Source: Sphingomonas vulcanisoli | GTDB taxonomy: Bacteria; Pseudomonadota; Alphaproteobacteria; Sphingomonadales; Sphingomonadaceae | Assembly (NCBI RefSeq): GCF_011761305.1 | Contig: NZ_JAAOZC010000001.1 | Span: forward strand, 186,001 to 250,000 | Reading direction: 5' to 3' | Length of the DNA stretch: 64,000 bases | The notes under the pieces: model-generated | Seen by the model: the letters and a program-made list of their open reading frames with translations, nothing else | What the model was told of the DNA's origin: nothing | Databases searched by the model: none | Made by a program: the position numbers and the translations under genes | In this document: positions 37,770-46,462 of the stretch, piece after piece | How positions within the stretch are numbered: position 1 is the first letter of the stretch | How the letters are laid out: every line of letters begins with the position of its first letter

Positions 37770-38242
37770 GGGCGGCAATTTTCTGCCGTGCTCCGGCGAA
37801 GGCCGGAGCGTTGGATAATCGGGCGCATCGCTTGTGGTTCTTGGCTCCGACCTTTGCCGGAGCACTGATGCTCTCGGTGCCGCTATACGCCGACAGCACC
37901 ATGCCCGCCGCCCAGCTCGCCAACGTCCAGCTGCCCGATCCCGCGCAGGAAGCCAAAGCCAAAGCGCTGATGGAAACGCTACGCTGCCTTGTCTGTCAGG
38001 GGCAGTCGATCGCCGACAGCAATGCCGACCTCGCTGGTGATATGCGCAGCCTCGTGCGCCAGCGCATCGCAGCGGGCGAAAGCCCCGAGGCGATCCGCGC
38101 GTTCCTGATTGCCCGCTACGGCGATTGGGTAAGCTTCGCGCCGCCGATCGATCGCACCACCTGGCTGCTGTGGGCCGCTCCCGTGCTGTTCCTCGTCGCG
38201 GGCGGCGCGCTGGTGGCGGGGCGGCTGAGGCGGCGGCGATGA
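37766..38242 (+). CDS. ccmH: Cytochrome c maturation protein CcmH (CycL), with repeat in its signal peptide
   Basis: CcmH reduces and holds apocytochrome c for heme attachment. The LRCLVCQ motif and the C-terminal membrane segment (LLWAAPVLFLVAGGALVAG) are intact. The GTG at 37766 overlaps the ccmG stop (GTGA). Codons about 8-33 are a palindromic element (37788-37865). Without it the N-terminus would read as an ordinary signal peptide joining MRAAIF to LMLSVPLYADS. An ATG at 37868 just after the element is an alternative start. Confidence 0.93.
   Translation: MRAAIFCRAPAKAGALDNRAHRLWFLAPTFAGALMLSVPLYADSTMPAAQLANVQLPDPAQEAKAKALMETLRCLVCQGQSIADSNADLAGDMRSLVRQRIAAGESPEAIRAFLIARYGDWVSFAPPIDRTTWLLWAAPVLFLVAGGALVAGRLRRRR
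37788..37865. repeat. In-frame palindromic element in the ccmH signal peptide
   Basis: Inverted arms GTGCTCCGGCGAAGGCCGGA and a partner CCGACCTTTGCCGGAGCAC bound a 78-base element (26 codons, no stop). The left arm is itself a small hairpin (CTCCGGC/GCCGGAG). It differs from the family A and B elements. Confidence 0.85.
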
Positions 38243-38880
38243 TCGGCTGGTTGATCTTCCTCGTCCTGGCGATCGCGTTGCTCGGCCTTTTGGCGTGGCG
38301 GGTGCGGCTCGATCGCGGGCTGCTGATGCTCGCGGCGGCGGCCGTCGCGGTGGCCGCGGCGGGCTATAGTTGGCAGGGGCGTCCCGGTCTCGGTGGACAC
38401 CCCGGTGAGGCGCTGCAGGATCGCAAGCCCGGCGAAACCGCCTTCGCGGACGAGCGGCACGATTGGATGGATAGTGTCGGGCCCGAGGCGCAGGTGCTCG
38501 ATACCGCCGATGCCTTCATCCGCAACGGTGATCCCGATTATGCCGTGGGCGTGCTGCGCGGGGCGATCGCCCAGGCGCCGCGCAGCCCTATGCTGTGGAT
38601 TGGCCTTGGCAACGCGCTCGTGCATTATGCGGACGGTCAGGTGACGCCCGCCGCTTACTTTGCGTTTGAGCGCGCGGCGCAGCTCTGGCCCGGCCACCCC
38701 GCGCCGCCCTATTTCCTTGGATTGGCTGAGGTGCTTTCTGGCAATGTCGATGCGGGAATGACGCGGTGGCGGCGTCTGCTGATGGAGGCCCCGCAGGATG
38801 CTCCATGGCGATCGGTCGTGGCCGAAAGGTTGATGCTGGTTCAGTCGCTGCGAAATAATGATGGAAAAATCGGTCCTTAA
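38239..38880 (+). CDS. TPR protein, CcmI C-terminal-like
   Basis: This 213-residue protein has two N-terminal hydrophobic segments (LIFLVLAIALLGLLAW and LLMLAAAAVAVAAAGYS) followed by TPR-like helices (AFIRNGDPDYAVGVLRGAI, then LWIGLGNALVHYADG). It overlaps ccmH by 3 bases and ends the operon. Position and fold match CcmI/CycH, the apocytochrome chaperone, but it is shorter than the classical 400-residue form. Confidence 0.82.
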   Translation: MIGWLIFLVLAIALLGLLAWRVRLDRGLLMLAAAAVAVAAAGYSWQGRPGLGGHPGEALQDRKPGETAFADERHDWMDSVGPEAQVLDTADAFIRNGDPDYAVGVLRGAIAQAPRSPMLWIGLGNALVHYADGQVTPAAYFAFERAAQLWPGHPAPPYFLGLAEVLSGNVDAGMTRWRRLLMEAPQDAPWRSVVAERLMLVQSLRNNDGKIGP

Positions 38881-38978
38881 CTCGGATCAATGGATTTTGT
38901 TCCGCGCCGCTTCCATTGGCGTTGCGTCAGATACCTAGAATAGAAGAGTATCGGGCAGTAGCGGGGCTGTTATCCATA

Positions 38979-39719
38979 ATGACTGACCAGGCATCGGGCG
39001 GCGTGACTGCCTCGCTCCTGACCAGATTGCGGCGATCCGACGAGGTTACTGACTCGGAGGCCGTTCGTCTTGCGGGCGCGGTTTCACGGATGGAGAGTTT
39101 CGCGCCCCGCGCCACGGTTTGCCGCGCCCACGTCCCGCTGGACGTCAGCAAATTGCTGATCGACGGCTTCGTATCGCGGCAATGCACCTTGCTGGATGGC
39201 CGGCGCCAGATCCTCGCGATCCACGTACCTGGCGATTTCGTGGACCTGCATGCTTTCGCGCTCAAATATCTCGATCACGATGTCGTTGCCCTGACGACCG
39301 CTCGGCTTGCTGTGGTGCCGCACGAACAATTGCGCGAGATCACCGACAGCGAGCCCCACCTCACCCGGATGCTGTGGTTCGCGACTACCGTGGATGCCGC
39401 GATCCATCGCGAATGGATCGCCTCGCTCAGCCGATCGGCGATGGCGCGCGTGGCGCACTTGTTCTGTGAACTGCGGGCGCGGCTTGAGGTGGTGGGTCTC
39501 GCTGATCGTTCGGGCTATGCTCTGCCGCTGACGCAGATCGATCTCGCCGATGCGACATCGCTGACGCCGGTGCACGTCAACCGCACGCTCCGCCAGATGC
39601 GGGAGGCGGGGCTGCTCGATTTTCGCGCGGGCCGGGTGGAGATCGGCGATCTCGACGGGCTGATCCGCCTCGCCTCCTTCGATCCGCGCTATCTCTACCT
39701 CGACCGCACCGCGCGCTGA
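38979..39719 (+). CDS. Crp/Fnr-family transcriptional regulator
   Basis: This 246-residue protein has a cyclic-nucleotide-binding-like domain (LLDGRRQILAIHVPGDFVDL) and a C-terminal winged helix (LTQIDLADATSLTPVHVNRTLRQMREAGLL). It lacks an FNR-type cysteine cluster, so it is not an iron-sulfur oxygen sensor. The ATG at 38979 is chosen; an upstream in-frame ATG at 38916 is possible. It lies 98 bases after the ccm operon. Confidence 0.88.
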   Translation: MTDQASGGVTASLLTRLRRSDEVTDSEAVRLAGAVSRMESFAPRATVCRAHVPLDVSKLLIDGFVSRQCTLLDGRRQILAIHVPGDFVDLHAFALKYLDHDVVALTTARLAVVPHEQLREITDSEPHLTRMLWFATTVDAAIHREWIASLSRSAMARVAHLFCELRARLEVVGLADRSGYALPLTQIDLADATSLTPVHVNRTLRQMREAGLLDFRAGRVEIGDLDGLIRLASFDPRYLYLDRTAR

Positions 39720-39751
39720 CAGATTATATCGGCTCGCGAAGGGCATCCCCT

Positions 39752-40231
39752 TCAGTTGCCCGGCGGCCGGTCCTCCGGCAGATCATTGGTGAGTTCGGAA
39801 CAGTCGGCCGCGGTTTTCCAGCTCATCCCATATTGGTTCTGTGCGCCGTTGAAGCAGCCGATCATCTGTTCTCGCAACGCGGCGACCGGCTGGCTGCGAT
39901 GCCAGGCCGCTTCAAACTTGATGAAAGCCTTCTGCTCGTCGCGGAGACAATTGGTATAGCCGTCCTGATCACTGTGCAGCCAGTGGCAGTAATCCGATTC
40001 ATAGGAGGGATAGTTGGTGGCGAGTGCGCTATCGATACGATCCACGCGCTCGTTGGAAAGCCTGAGATAGCGATAGCCGTAATAAGCGCCCACCGCGGCT
40101 AGGCCGAGCAAAATACAGCCCGCGATAATCAGCCGCCCGGTCCGAAAGTCGGGTGATCGAAGATATTTTTCGAACCGGTTGAGCTTCTTCTCGAACGCCC
40201 GCAGCCGTTGATCGAGAACATGAAGATCCAT
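39752..40231 (-). CDS. Single-pass membrane protein of unknown function
   Basis: The 159-residue product begins with a charged helix (LDQRLRAFEKKLNRFEKYLR) followed by a membrane segment (LIIAGCILLGLAAVGAYYGY). The C-terminal part contains four cysteines (near residues 103, 116, 147 and 165 by eye) that suggest disulfides in the periplasm. The family is not recognised. It is convergent with the Crp-type gene. Confidence 0.65.
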   Translation of the reverse strand: MDLHVLDQRLRAFEKKLNRFEKYLRSPDFRTGRLIIAGCILLGLAAVGAYYGYRYLRLSNERVDRIDSALATNYPSYESDYCHWLHSDQDGYTNCLRDEQKAFIKFEAAWHRSQPVAALREQMIGCFNGAQNQYGMSWKTAADCSELTNDLPEDRPPGN

Positions 40232-40370
40232 CAGTGCCCCCGCCGGCCTGATCGGGCAATGTCATGCAAAGTGTCGGTCACATTCCCCCGGCGTTCGCGC
40301 CCGCTTGGGGCCGACGCCGACCATAGGCGTGGCATGGATACCGGCGAATCGCAACGGGTGCGCGATACGC

Positions 40371-40445
<75 letters not shown>

Positions 40446-40620
40446 TCGGCGTGTCGATCGAGAGGCGGAGCCCCTCGGGGAGGGGGGCTGATAGCGAAGG
40501 CTTTTCGCCGCGGCAAGTCCGCTTTTTCGCGGAGGCGCCATGCCGGCGCTCGTGGGTTGCATCCTGGCGGCAAGCGGGCATACGGGGCGCTACGCCCAGC
40601 CGCACAGCGAGAGAGCCCCT

Positions 40621-42075
40621 TTGGCAGTCAAGACCGTGCCCAGAGGACGGAAAGTGAGGGTGCTTGCCACGCTCGGCCCCGCGTCCTCCTCTCCGGAGAT
40701 GATCCGCAAGCTGATGGTGGCGGGCGCCGATGCCTTCCGCATCAACATGAGCCATGGCGCCCATGCTGATAAAGAACCGCTGATAGCGGCGATCCGCGCG
40801 CTGGAAAAGGAAACCCGCCGCCCGAGCACGATTCTGTTCGATCTGCAGGGCCCGAAGCTGCGCGTCGGTAAGTTTGCGGGCGGCAGGGCGGTGCTGGAAA
40901 CGGGCGCTGCCTTTACCCTTGATCGCGACGATATTCCTGGCGATGCCACCCGGGTCCGCCTGCCGCATCCCGAGATTTTCGCGGCGCTCGAAGTGGGCGC
41001 GCGGCTGTTGCTGGACGATGGCAAGCTGGTGCTGCGCGCGCTGGCGGTGAGCAACGACCGGATCGAGACCCGCGTCGAGGTCGGTGGGCCATTGTCCGAC
41101 AATAAGGGGCTGAACGTGCCCGATGTCGTCGTGCCGATGGCGGCGCTGACTGAGAAGGACCGCCGTGATTTGAGCTTCGCGCTGGAGCAGCAGGCTGATT
41201 GGATCGCGCTCTCCTTCGTCCAGCGGCCCGAGGATGTTGCCGAGGCGCGGCGGCTGATCGGCGGCAAGGCTTCGTTGCTGGTGAAGATCGAGAAGCCCGC
41301 GGCACTCGATCGGCTGGAGGAGATATTGGAGCTGGCGGATGCGGTGATGGTCGCACGCGGCGATCTCGGCGTCGAGCTGCCGCCGCAGCAGGTGCCGCTG
41401 GCGCAGAAGCGTATCGTCTCTACCGCGCGGCGCATGGGGCGGCCCGTCGTCGTCGCCACACAGATGCTCGAATCGATGATCGTCGCGCCCACGCCGACGC
41501 GCGCAGAGGTGTCGGACGTCGCGACCGCCATCTATGACGGCGCCGATGCGGTGATGCTCTCGGCGGAAAGCGCGGCGGGTGCATGGCCCGAAGAATCGGT
41601 TGCGATGATGGACCGCATCGCGCTGGCGGTGGAAAGCGATCCCAGCTTCAACGCGCGCGTCCATTTCACAGAGACGTTGCCCGATGCCACCACCGCCGAT
41701 GCGCTCAGCCAGGCGGCGCGTGACATCGCCGATACGGTAAGCGCGCGCGCGATCGTCTGCTTTACGATGTCGGGATCCTCGGCGCGGCGGATTGCGCGGG
41801 ATCGGCCCGCGGTGCCGCTGCTGGTGCTCACGCCTAAGCTGGCGACGGCGCGCCGTTCCGGGCTGCTGTGGGGCGCGCACGCCGTCCAGACGCGCGAGGT
41901 CGGCAATTTCGAGGAAATGGTCGCCAAAGCCAAGCGCATGGTGCTGCGGCACAAGCTGGCGGCGGCGGGCGATCGCATCGTCATCATGGCAGGCGTTCCG
42001 TTCGGTACGCCGGGATCGACCAACGTCCTGATGGTCCAGCGGCTGACCGGGAGCGAACTGGACGGCTATCAGTGA
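40621..42075 (+). CDS. pyk: Pyruvate kinase
   Basis: This enzyme makes pyruvate and ATP in glycolysis. Motifs visible are RVLATLGPASS, AFRINMSHG, LFDLQGPKLRVG, the active-site segment LLVKIEKPAALDRLEEI, MVARGDLGVELP and the C-terminal ATP-site region ESAAGAWPEESV. The TTG at 40621 is chosen because the conserved fold starts 11 residues later. An ATG at 40540 would add 27 residues of unlikely sequence. About 484 residues, normal length. Confidence 0.93.
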   Translation: MAVKTVPRGRKVRVLATLGPASSSPEMIRKLMVAGADAFRINMSHGAHADKEPLIAAIRALEKETRRPSTILFDLQGPKLRVGKFAGGRAVLETGAAFTLDRDDIPGDATRVRLPHPEIFAALEVGARLLLDDGKLVLRALAVSNDRIETRVEVGGPLSDNKGLNVPDVVVPMAALTEKDRRDLSFALEQQADWIALSFVQRPEDVAEARRLIGGKASLLVKIEKPAALDRLEEILELADAVMVARGDLGVELPPQQVPLAQKRIVSTARRMGRPVVVATQMLESMIVAPTPTRAEVSDVATAIYDGADAVMLSAESAAGAWPEESVAMMDRIALAVESDPSFNARVHFTETLPDATTADALSQAARDIADTVSARAIVCFTMSGSSARRIARDRPAVPLLVLTPKLATARRSGLLWGAHAVQTREVGNFEEMVAKAKRMVLRHKLAAAGDRIVIMAGVPFGTPGSTNVLMVQRLTGSELDGYQ

Positions 42076-42088
42076 CGGTTAACCGTCA
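42073..42088. promoter_or_regulatory. Perfect 16-base palindrome at the pyk stop codon
   Basis: The sequence TGACGGTTAACCGTCA is fully self-complementary and includes the pyk stop codon. It lies 43 bases upstream of the acyltransferase start and could be an operator or a chance palindrome. Confidence 0.4.
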
Positions 42089-42130
42089 TTCCAGGTGCTT
42101 ATCGACGCAGTCGATGATAGCGTGGCGCCG

Positions 42131-42703
42131 ATGACCGCGATCGACCCCCCTGCCGTTGCGTCCGCGATCGTTTCCGCGACGGTTCCCGATTGGTCGCGCG
42201 AGGCGGTCGGCCTGTTCGAATGGCAACCGTCGCGCAAGCTGTTGAAAACGATCCGCGACTATCAGCGGGTCGCCGGGCGTCGTGCGCTTCACACGCAGCT
42301 CTACAGAAAATGGGCGGTGCTCCGCTATCGCTTCTGGTCGGTGGTGACGGGCGCGGACATCCCGCTCAAAACGCGAATCGGCGGCGGGCTGCTGATGCCG
42401 CATCCCAACGGGATCGTGATCCACCCCGATGTCGTGATCGGCCCCAACTGTCTGCTGATGCAGCAGGTGACATTGGGCTTCCGCGGCGAGGGGGTGCCGC
42501 GGCTGGGCGGCCATGTCGATGTCGGCACGGGCGCCAAGCTGCTCGGCAAGATCACGCTGGGCGATGATGCCGTGGTCGGAGCCTGCGCGCTGGTCATCGC
42601 TGACGTTGCGCCGGGCACGACGGTTTTCGGCGTGCCTGCGAAGCCGGCTTCGCAGGCGGTTGAATTAGCGGAACGGCCAGCGGCGCCGGTCAGCGCCGGC
42701 TAG
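42131..42703 (+). CDS. Serine acetyltransferase-like hexapeptide acyltransferase
   Basis: This 190-residue protein has a left-handed beta-helix with the CysE-type sequence GGGLLMPHPNGIVIHPDVVIGPNCLLMQQVTLGF, and later GAKLLGKITLGDDAVVGACALV. The histidine of the PHPNGIVIHP segment fits the acetyl-CoA-dependent catalytic site. It may make O-acetylserine or acetylate a polysaccharide. The N-terminal helical domain is shorter than in CysE. The ATG at 42131 is preferred over GTG at 42095. Confidence 0.85.
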   Translation: MTAIDPPAVASAIVSATVPDWSREAVGLFEWQPSRKLLKTIRDYQRVAGRRALHTQLYRKWAVLRYRFWSVVTGADIPLKTRIGGGLLMPHPNGIVIHPDVVIGPNCLLMQQVTLGFRGEGVPRLGGHVDVGTGAKLLGKITLGDDAVVGACALVIADVAPGTTVFGVPAKPASQAVELAERPAAPVSAG

Positions 42704-42704
42704 A

Positions 42705-42830
42705 TCAGCCCTGGCGCGCCTTGAAGCGGCGGTTGGTCTTGTTGATGACGTAGGTGCGGCCGCGGCGGCGAATCACGCGGTTGTCCCGATGCCGGTCCTT
42801 GAGCGACTTCAACGAATTGCGAATCTTCAT
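42705..42830 (-). CDS. rpmJ: 50S ribosomal protein L36, cysteine-less form
   Basis: The 41-residue product [20 protein letters not shown] continues [20 protein letters not shown]. This is L36 of the type without the zinc cysteines (YkgO-like), common in alphaproteobacteria. The ATG at 42830 and stop at 42705 are clear. It is convergent with the acyltransferase gene. Confidence 0.93.
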   Translation of the reverse strand: MKIRNSLKSLKDRHRDNRVIRRRGRTYVINKTNRRFKARQG

Positions 42831-42977
42831 GGCCGGTAACGCCTGCCTTCAAATCTTTAGGTTTTAATGAGCCGTGGCCGTTACGGATCGGCGTCGCCCA
42901 AGTCAAGCAAGAGATGGCTTGCATCCAAGAGCTGGATGGGGCGTTGCCGAAATAAGTAAGTTTCTGGGAGCGAGAGA

Positions 42978-43568
42978 ATGAAGAACGGGTTCCTGATCGC
43001 CGGCGCGCTGGCCGCGCTGACTTTGGCGGGCTGCACCACCACGCCGGAAACGCACGTCACGCGCTTTCATCTCGATCAGCGCGTAGCAACGGGCCAGATC
43101 GCGGTCGAACCGATCCGGCCTGCTGACAAGGGCAGTCTCGAATTCCAGACTTATGCTTCTATCGTCGGCGCCGAACTCGCGCGGCTGGGCTTCAGCGAGG
43201 CGCCGGGCCTTGCGACTTCGGAGCAGGTCGCCGCGATCGTCGTCGAGCGGGGATCGCGAGAGGGGCTTGCGCGTAGCGCGCCGGTCACGGTTGGTATAGG
43301 CGGTGGCAATTACGGCTGGCACGGCGGCGTCGGCGGCGGGATTTCCTTCCCGATCGGGCACGCGAAGAGCGATGAAATCGTCATGACCCGGCTAATCGTC
43401 CAGATAAAACGGCGCTCGGACGCCTCCGTGGTGTGGGAAGGCCGCGCCGAAACCGCCGCGCGGGCCGGGTCGCCCGAAGCCGATCCCACCGCGACGGTAA
43501 GGCGGCTTGCCACCGCGCTGTTCAAGGACTTCCCGGGCGCATCGGGGCAAACCGTGACCGTAAAATGA
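42978..43568 (+). CDS. DUF4136-type lipoprotein
   Basis: A lipoprotein signal ([15 protein letters not shown], lipobox LAGC) precedes a 175-residue periplasmic domain. The features [19 protein letters not shown], a glycine-rich loop ([18 protein letters not shown]) and [19 protein letters not shown] match the DUF4136 fold. Function unknown, probably outer membrane anchored. It overlaps the M14 peptidase start by 4 bases. Confidence 0.85.
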   Translation: MKNGFLIAGALAALTLAGCTTTPETHVTRFHLDQRVATGQIAVEPIRPADKGSLEFQTYASIVGAELARLGFSEAPGLATSEQVAAIVVERGSREGLARSAPVTVGIGGGNYGWHGGVGGGISFPIGHAKSDEIVMTRLIVQIKRRSDASVVWEGRAETAARAGSPEADPTATVRRLATALFKDFPGASGQTVTVK

Positions 43569-44683
43569 CGGTACGGATTTCGGCAAGATTCGACACGGGT
43601 AATATCCGTGTCGTCGGCGTCGATGGCGCGCAGGCCCGGCTAGAGATCGTCCCCGATCACCGGTCCGATTTCTACCAATGGTTCTACTTCCGCGTCACCG
43701 GCGCCAAGGGGCAGGCGCTCCAGCTGGATATCGTGAATGGCGCGAATGCGGCCTATCCCGGCGGCTGGCCGGGATATAGGGCGCGGGTTTCGGACGACCG
43801 AATCGCCTGGCGCCAGGCCGAAACGCATTATGCCGACGGCGTCCTTTCGATCCGGCATCAGGCGGCCAGCGACACGCTCTGGTTCGCCTATTTCGCGCCT
43901 TATTCGATGGAGCGGCATCACGATCTGATCGCGCGCACGGCCGCACAGCCGGGCGTCAGTTACCGATCGCTCGGCCAGACGCTCGATGGGCAGGAGATGG
44001 ATTATCTATCGCTGGGCGAGGGAAGCAAGCAGGTGTGGCTCTATGCCCGCCAGCATCCCGGCGAGACGATGGCCGAATGGTGGATGGAGGGCGCGCTCGC
44101 CCGCCTGACCGACCTCCACGATCCCGCCGCGCGCGTCCTGCGCCGGGAGGCGACGTTTCACATCATCGCTAACATGAACCCCGACGGCTCCCGCCGCGGC
44201 CACCTGCGCACCAATGCCGCCGGCGTGAACCTCAACCGCGAATGGCACGAACCGACGCCCGAGCGCAGCCCCGAGGTGCTTGCGGTGCGCAACCGCATGG
44301 ACGAGACCGGCGTCAGCTTCGCAATGGACATCCACGGCGACGAGGCGATCCCCTATGTCTTCCTGGCGGGGTTCGAGGGCATTCCCAATTGGACCGACCG
44401 GCAGGGCGAACTCTTCGGTCTGTACGCCGAAACGCTCGCCGCGCGTTCACCCGATTTCCAGCGGAAGCATGGTTATGCAAAGGCCAGCCCCGGCACCGCC
44501 AACCTCACCATGTCCACCAACCAGCTCGCGAATCGCTTCGGCGCGGTGGCGATGACGCTGGAAATGCCGTTCAAGGACAATGACGACCTGCCCGATCCCG
44601 AATTTGGCTGGTCGGCGGAGCGATCGATGCGGCTGGGCGCCGACTGCATCGGCGCGCTGCATCAGGTGATCGATAGGCTTTAG
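43565..44683 (+). CDS. M14-family zinc carboxypeptidase
   Basis: This 372-residue protein has an N-terminal beta domain (about 1-120) and an M14 peptidase domain. The zinc ligands are H164 and E167 in [12 protein letters not shown], with a third histidine in [31 protein letters not shown] is the substrate-binding region, and [10 protein letters not shown] carries the catalytic glutamate. No signal peptide is visible, so it may be cytoplasmic. It is coupled to the lipoprotein gene and overlaps the convergent DUF2283 gene by four bases. Confidence 0.92.
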   Translation: MTVRISARFDTGNIRVVGVDGAQARLEIVPDHRSDFYQWFYFRVTGAKGQALQLDIVNGANAAYPGGWPGYRARVSDDRIAWRQAETHYADGVLSIRHQAASDTLWFAYFAPYSMERHHDLIARTAAQPGVSYRSLGQTLDGQEMDYLSLGEGSKQVWLYARQHPGETMAEWWMEGALARLTDLHDPAARVLRREATFHIIANMNPDGSRRGHLRTNAAGVNLNREWHEPTPERSPEVLAVRNRMDETGVSFAMDIHGDEAIPYVFLAGFEGIPNWTDRQGELFGLYAETLAARSPDFQRKHGYAKASPGTANLTMSTNQLANRFGAVAMTLEMPFKDNDDLPDPEFGWSAERSMRLGADCIGALHQVIDRL

Positions 44684-44886
44684 GCTGCGCGTAGCGGTAG
44701 CGACCCGGTCTCCAAGGTTGAGAGATCCAGGGTCTGCGATGCCCGATCGATGTCCAGTCCCACGATTGTGCCATCGGAAGCGAAATCCGCATTGAGGCCG
44801 TCAGCGATCTCGCGCGTCTCGGCGCCGGCATCGGGCTTGAGCTCGATATAGAGGCTGTCCGTTTCGGGATAGTAGTGCAGTTTCAT
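44680..44886 (-). CDS. DUF2283 protein
   Basis: The 68-residue protein starts [20 protein letters not shown], the characteristic DUF2283 strand pattern, followed by the GLDIDRAS segment. Members are often antitoxin-like or of unknown role, but no toxin gene is adjacent. It overlaps the end of the M14 peptidase gene tail to tail. Repeat A6 begins just upstream of its start. Confidence 0.8.
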   Translation of the reverse strand: MKLHYYPETDSLYIELKPDAGAETREIADGLNADFASDGTIVGLDIDRASQTLDLSTLETGSLPLRAA

Positions 44887-44900
44887 AACCGGACTTTCTA

Positions 44901-45030
44901 GATCCTCCCCGATACGGGGAGGTGGCATCGCGTAGCGATGACGGAGGGGGCTCTCGATCAAGCGCAGCGCATAGCGGTGAGCCCCCTCCACCATGCTGCG
45001 CATGGTCCCCCTCCCCGTGCCGGGGAGGAT
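44901..45030. repeat. Palindromic repeat, family A, copy 6
   Basis: The ends are GATCCTCCCC and GGGGAGGAT, with inner arms GGAGGGGGCTC and GAGCCCCCTCC around the centre. It ends two bases before the aroG stop codon. Confidence 0.85.
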
Positions 45031-45031
45031 A

Positions 45032-46405
45032 TTACGCCGCCACTTTCTCGCGCTCCTTCAGCTCCTGATTGAGCATTTCGGCCAGTAGGAAGGCCAGCTC
45101 GATGCTCTGACCCGCGTTCAGGCGCGGATCGCAGTGCGTGTGGTAGCGGTCTGCCAGACCCTGCTCGGTCACCGCGATCGCGCCGCCCGTGCATTCGGTC
45201 ACGTTCTGGCCAGTCATTTCGGCATGGATGCCGCCGCCGTGCGTGCCCTCGGCGCGATGGACGGCGAAGAAGCCGCGTACTTCGTCCAGAATGCGGTCGA
45301 AGGGGCGCGTCTTGTAGCCGTTCGAGGCCTTGATGACGTTGCCGTGCATCGGATCGCAGCTCCACACCACCGGCCGCCCTTCGCGTTTCACCGCGCGGAC
45401 GAGCTTGGGCAGGTGCGCCTCGATCTTGTCGTGGCCATAGCGGGTGATCAAAGTGATCCGCCCCGGCGTCCGCGCGGGATCGAGCGTATCGAGCATCCGC
45501 AGCAGCGCATCGGGCTCCAGGCTCGGCCCGCACTTGAGGCCGATCGGATTGCCGACGCCGCGCAGATATTCGACGTGCGCCGAACCTTCGAAGCGGGTGC
45601 GATCGCCGATCCAGAGCATGTGGGCTGAGGTGTCGTACCAGTCACCAGTCAGCGAATCCTGCCGGGTGAGCGCCTGCTCGTATTGCAGCAGCAGCGCCTC
45701 ATGGCTGGTGTAGAAGCTGGTGCCCTGCAGCTGCGGCACAGTCTCCGGGCTGATCCCGCAGGCGGCCATGAAGGCGAGCGCATCGCCGATGCGGTCGGCG
45801 ATCTGCTGATAGTGCGAAGCCCAAGGGCTGCGGCCCATGAAATCCAGCGTCCAGCGATGGACCTGCTGGAGATTGGCATAGCCGCCATGGCTGAAGGCGC
45901 GGAGCAGGTTCAGCGTCGCCGCGGACTGGCTGTAGGATTTGACCATCCGCTGCGGATCGGGCGCGCGGCCTTCCGGCGTGAAAGCGATATCGTTGACGTT
46001 GTCGCCGCGATAGCTCGGCAGCTCGACGCCATCGATCGTCTCGGTCGGCGCCGAGCGCGGCTTGGCGAACTGCCCCGCCATGCGGCCAACCTTCACGATC
46101 GGCAGCTTCGACGAATACGTGAGGATCACCGCCATCTGGAGCAGCACGCGAAACGTGTCGCGGATGTTGTTCGGGTGGAATTCGGCGAAGCTTTCGGCGC
46201 AATCGCCACCCTGGAGCAGGAACGCCTTGCCCGCTGCGACCTGGGCAAGATCGGCGGTCAGCGCGCGCGCTTCGCCGGCGAACACCAGCGGCGGATAATG
46301 GCCAAGCTCCGCCTCTGCCGCGGCCAAAGCCTGCGGATCGGGATAATCGGGCAGCTGTCGTGCCTCGTAGCGGCGCCAGCTTTCGGGCGTCCAGTTCGTC
46401 GCCAT
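45032..46405 (-). CDS. Class II 3-deoxy-7-phosphoheptulonate (DAHP) synthase
   Basis: This is the first enzyme of the shikimate pathway. The protein starts [23 protein letters not shown], typical of the plant-like class II. Later conserved parts are [45 protein letters not shown] and [10 protein letters not shown]. The 457 residues match the class. It is transcribed alone between repeat A6 and the TpsB-like gene. Confidence 0.95.
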   Translation of the reverse strand: MATNWTPESWRRYEARQLPDYPDPQALAAAEAELGHYPPLVFAGEARALTADLAQVAAGKAFLLQGGDCAESFAEFHPNNIRDTFRVLLQMAVILTYSSKLPIVKVGRMAGQFAKPRSAPTETIDGVELPSYRGDNVNDIAFTPEGRAPDPQRMVKSYSQSAATLNLLRAFSHGGYANLQQVHRWTLDFMGRSPWASHYQQIADRIGDALAFMAACGISPETVPQLQGTSFYTSHEALLLQYEQALTRQDSLTGDWYDTSAHMLWIGDRTRFEGSAHVEYLRGVGNPIGLKCGPSLEPDALLRMLDTLDPARTPGRITLITRYGHDKIEAHLPKLVRAVKREGRPVVWSCDPMHGNVIKASNGYKTRPFDRILDEVRGFFAVHRAEGTHGGGIHAEMTGQNVTECTGGAIAVTEQGLADRYHTHCDPRLNAGQSIELAFLLAEMLNQELKEREKVAA

Positions 46406-46462
46406 TGTCGTCCTTTCAAGGGCGCGGCCCTTACGGGAAACGGGGCGGGGAGGGAAGCCGCT

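Noticed and set aside
42705-42830. L36 without zinc cysteines as an anomaly
   Set aside because: The cysteine-less form is the usual one in this bacterial group, so it is not a sign of damage.
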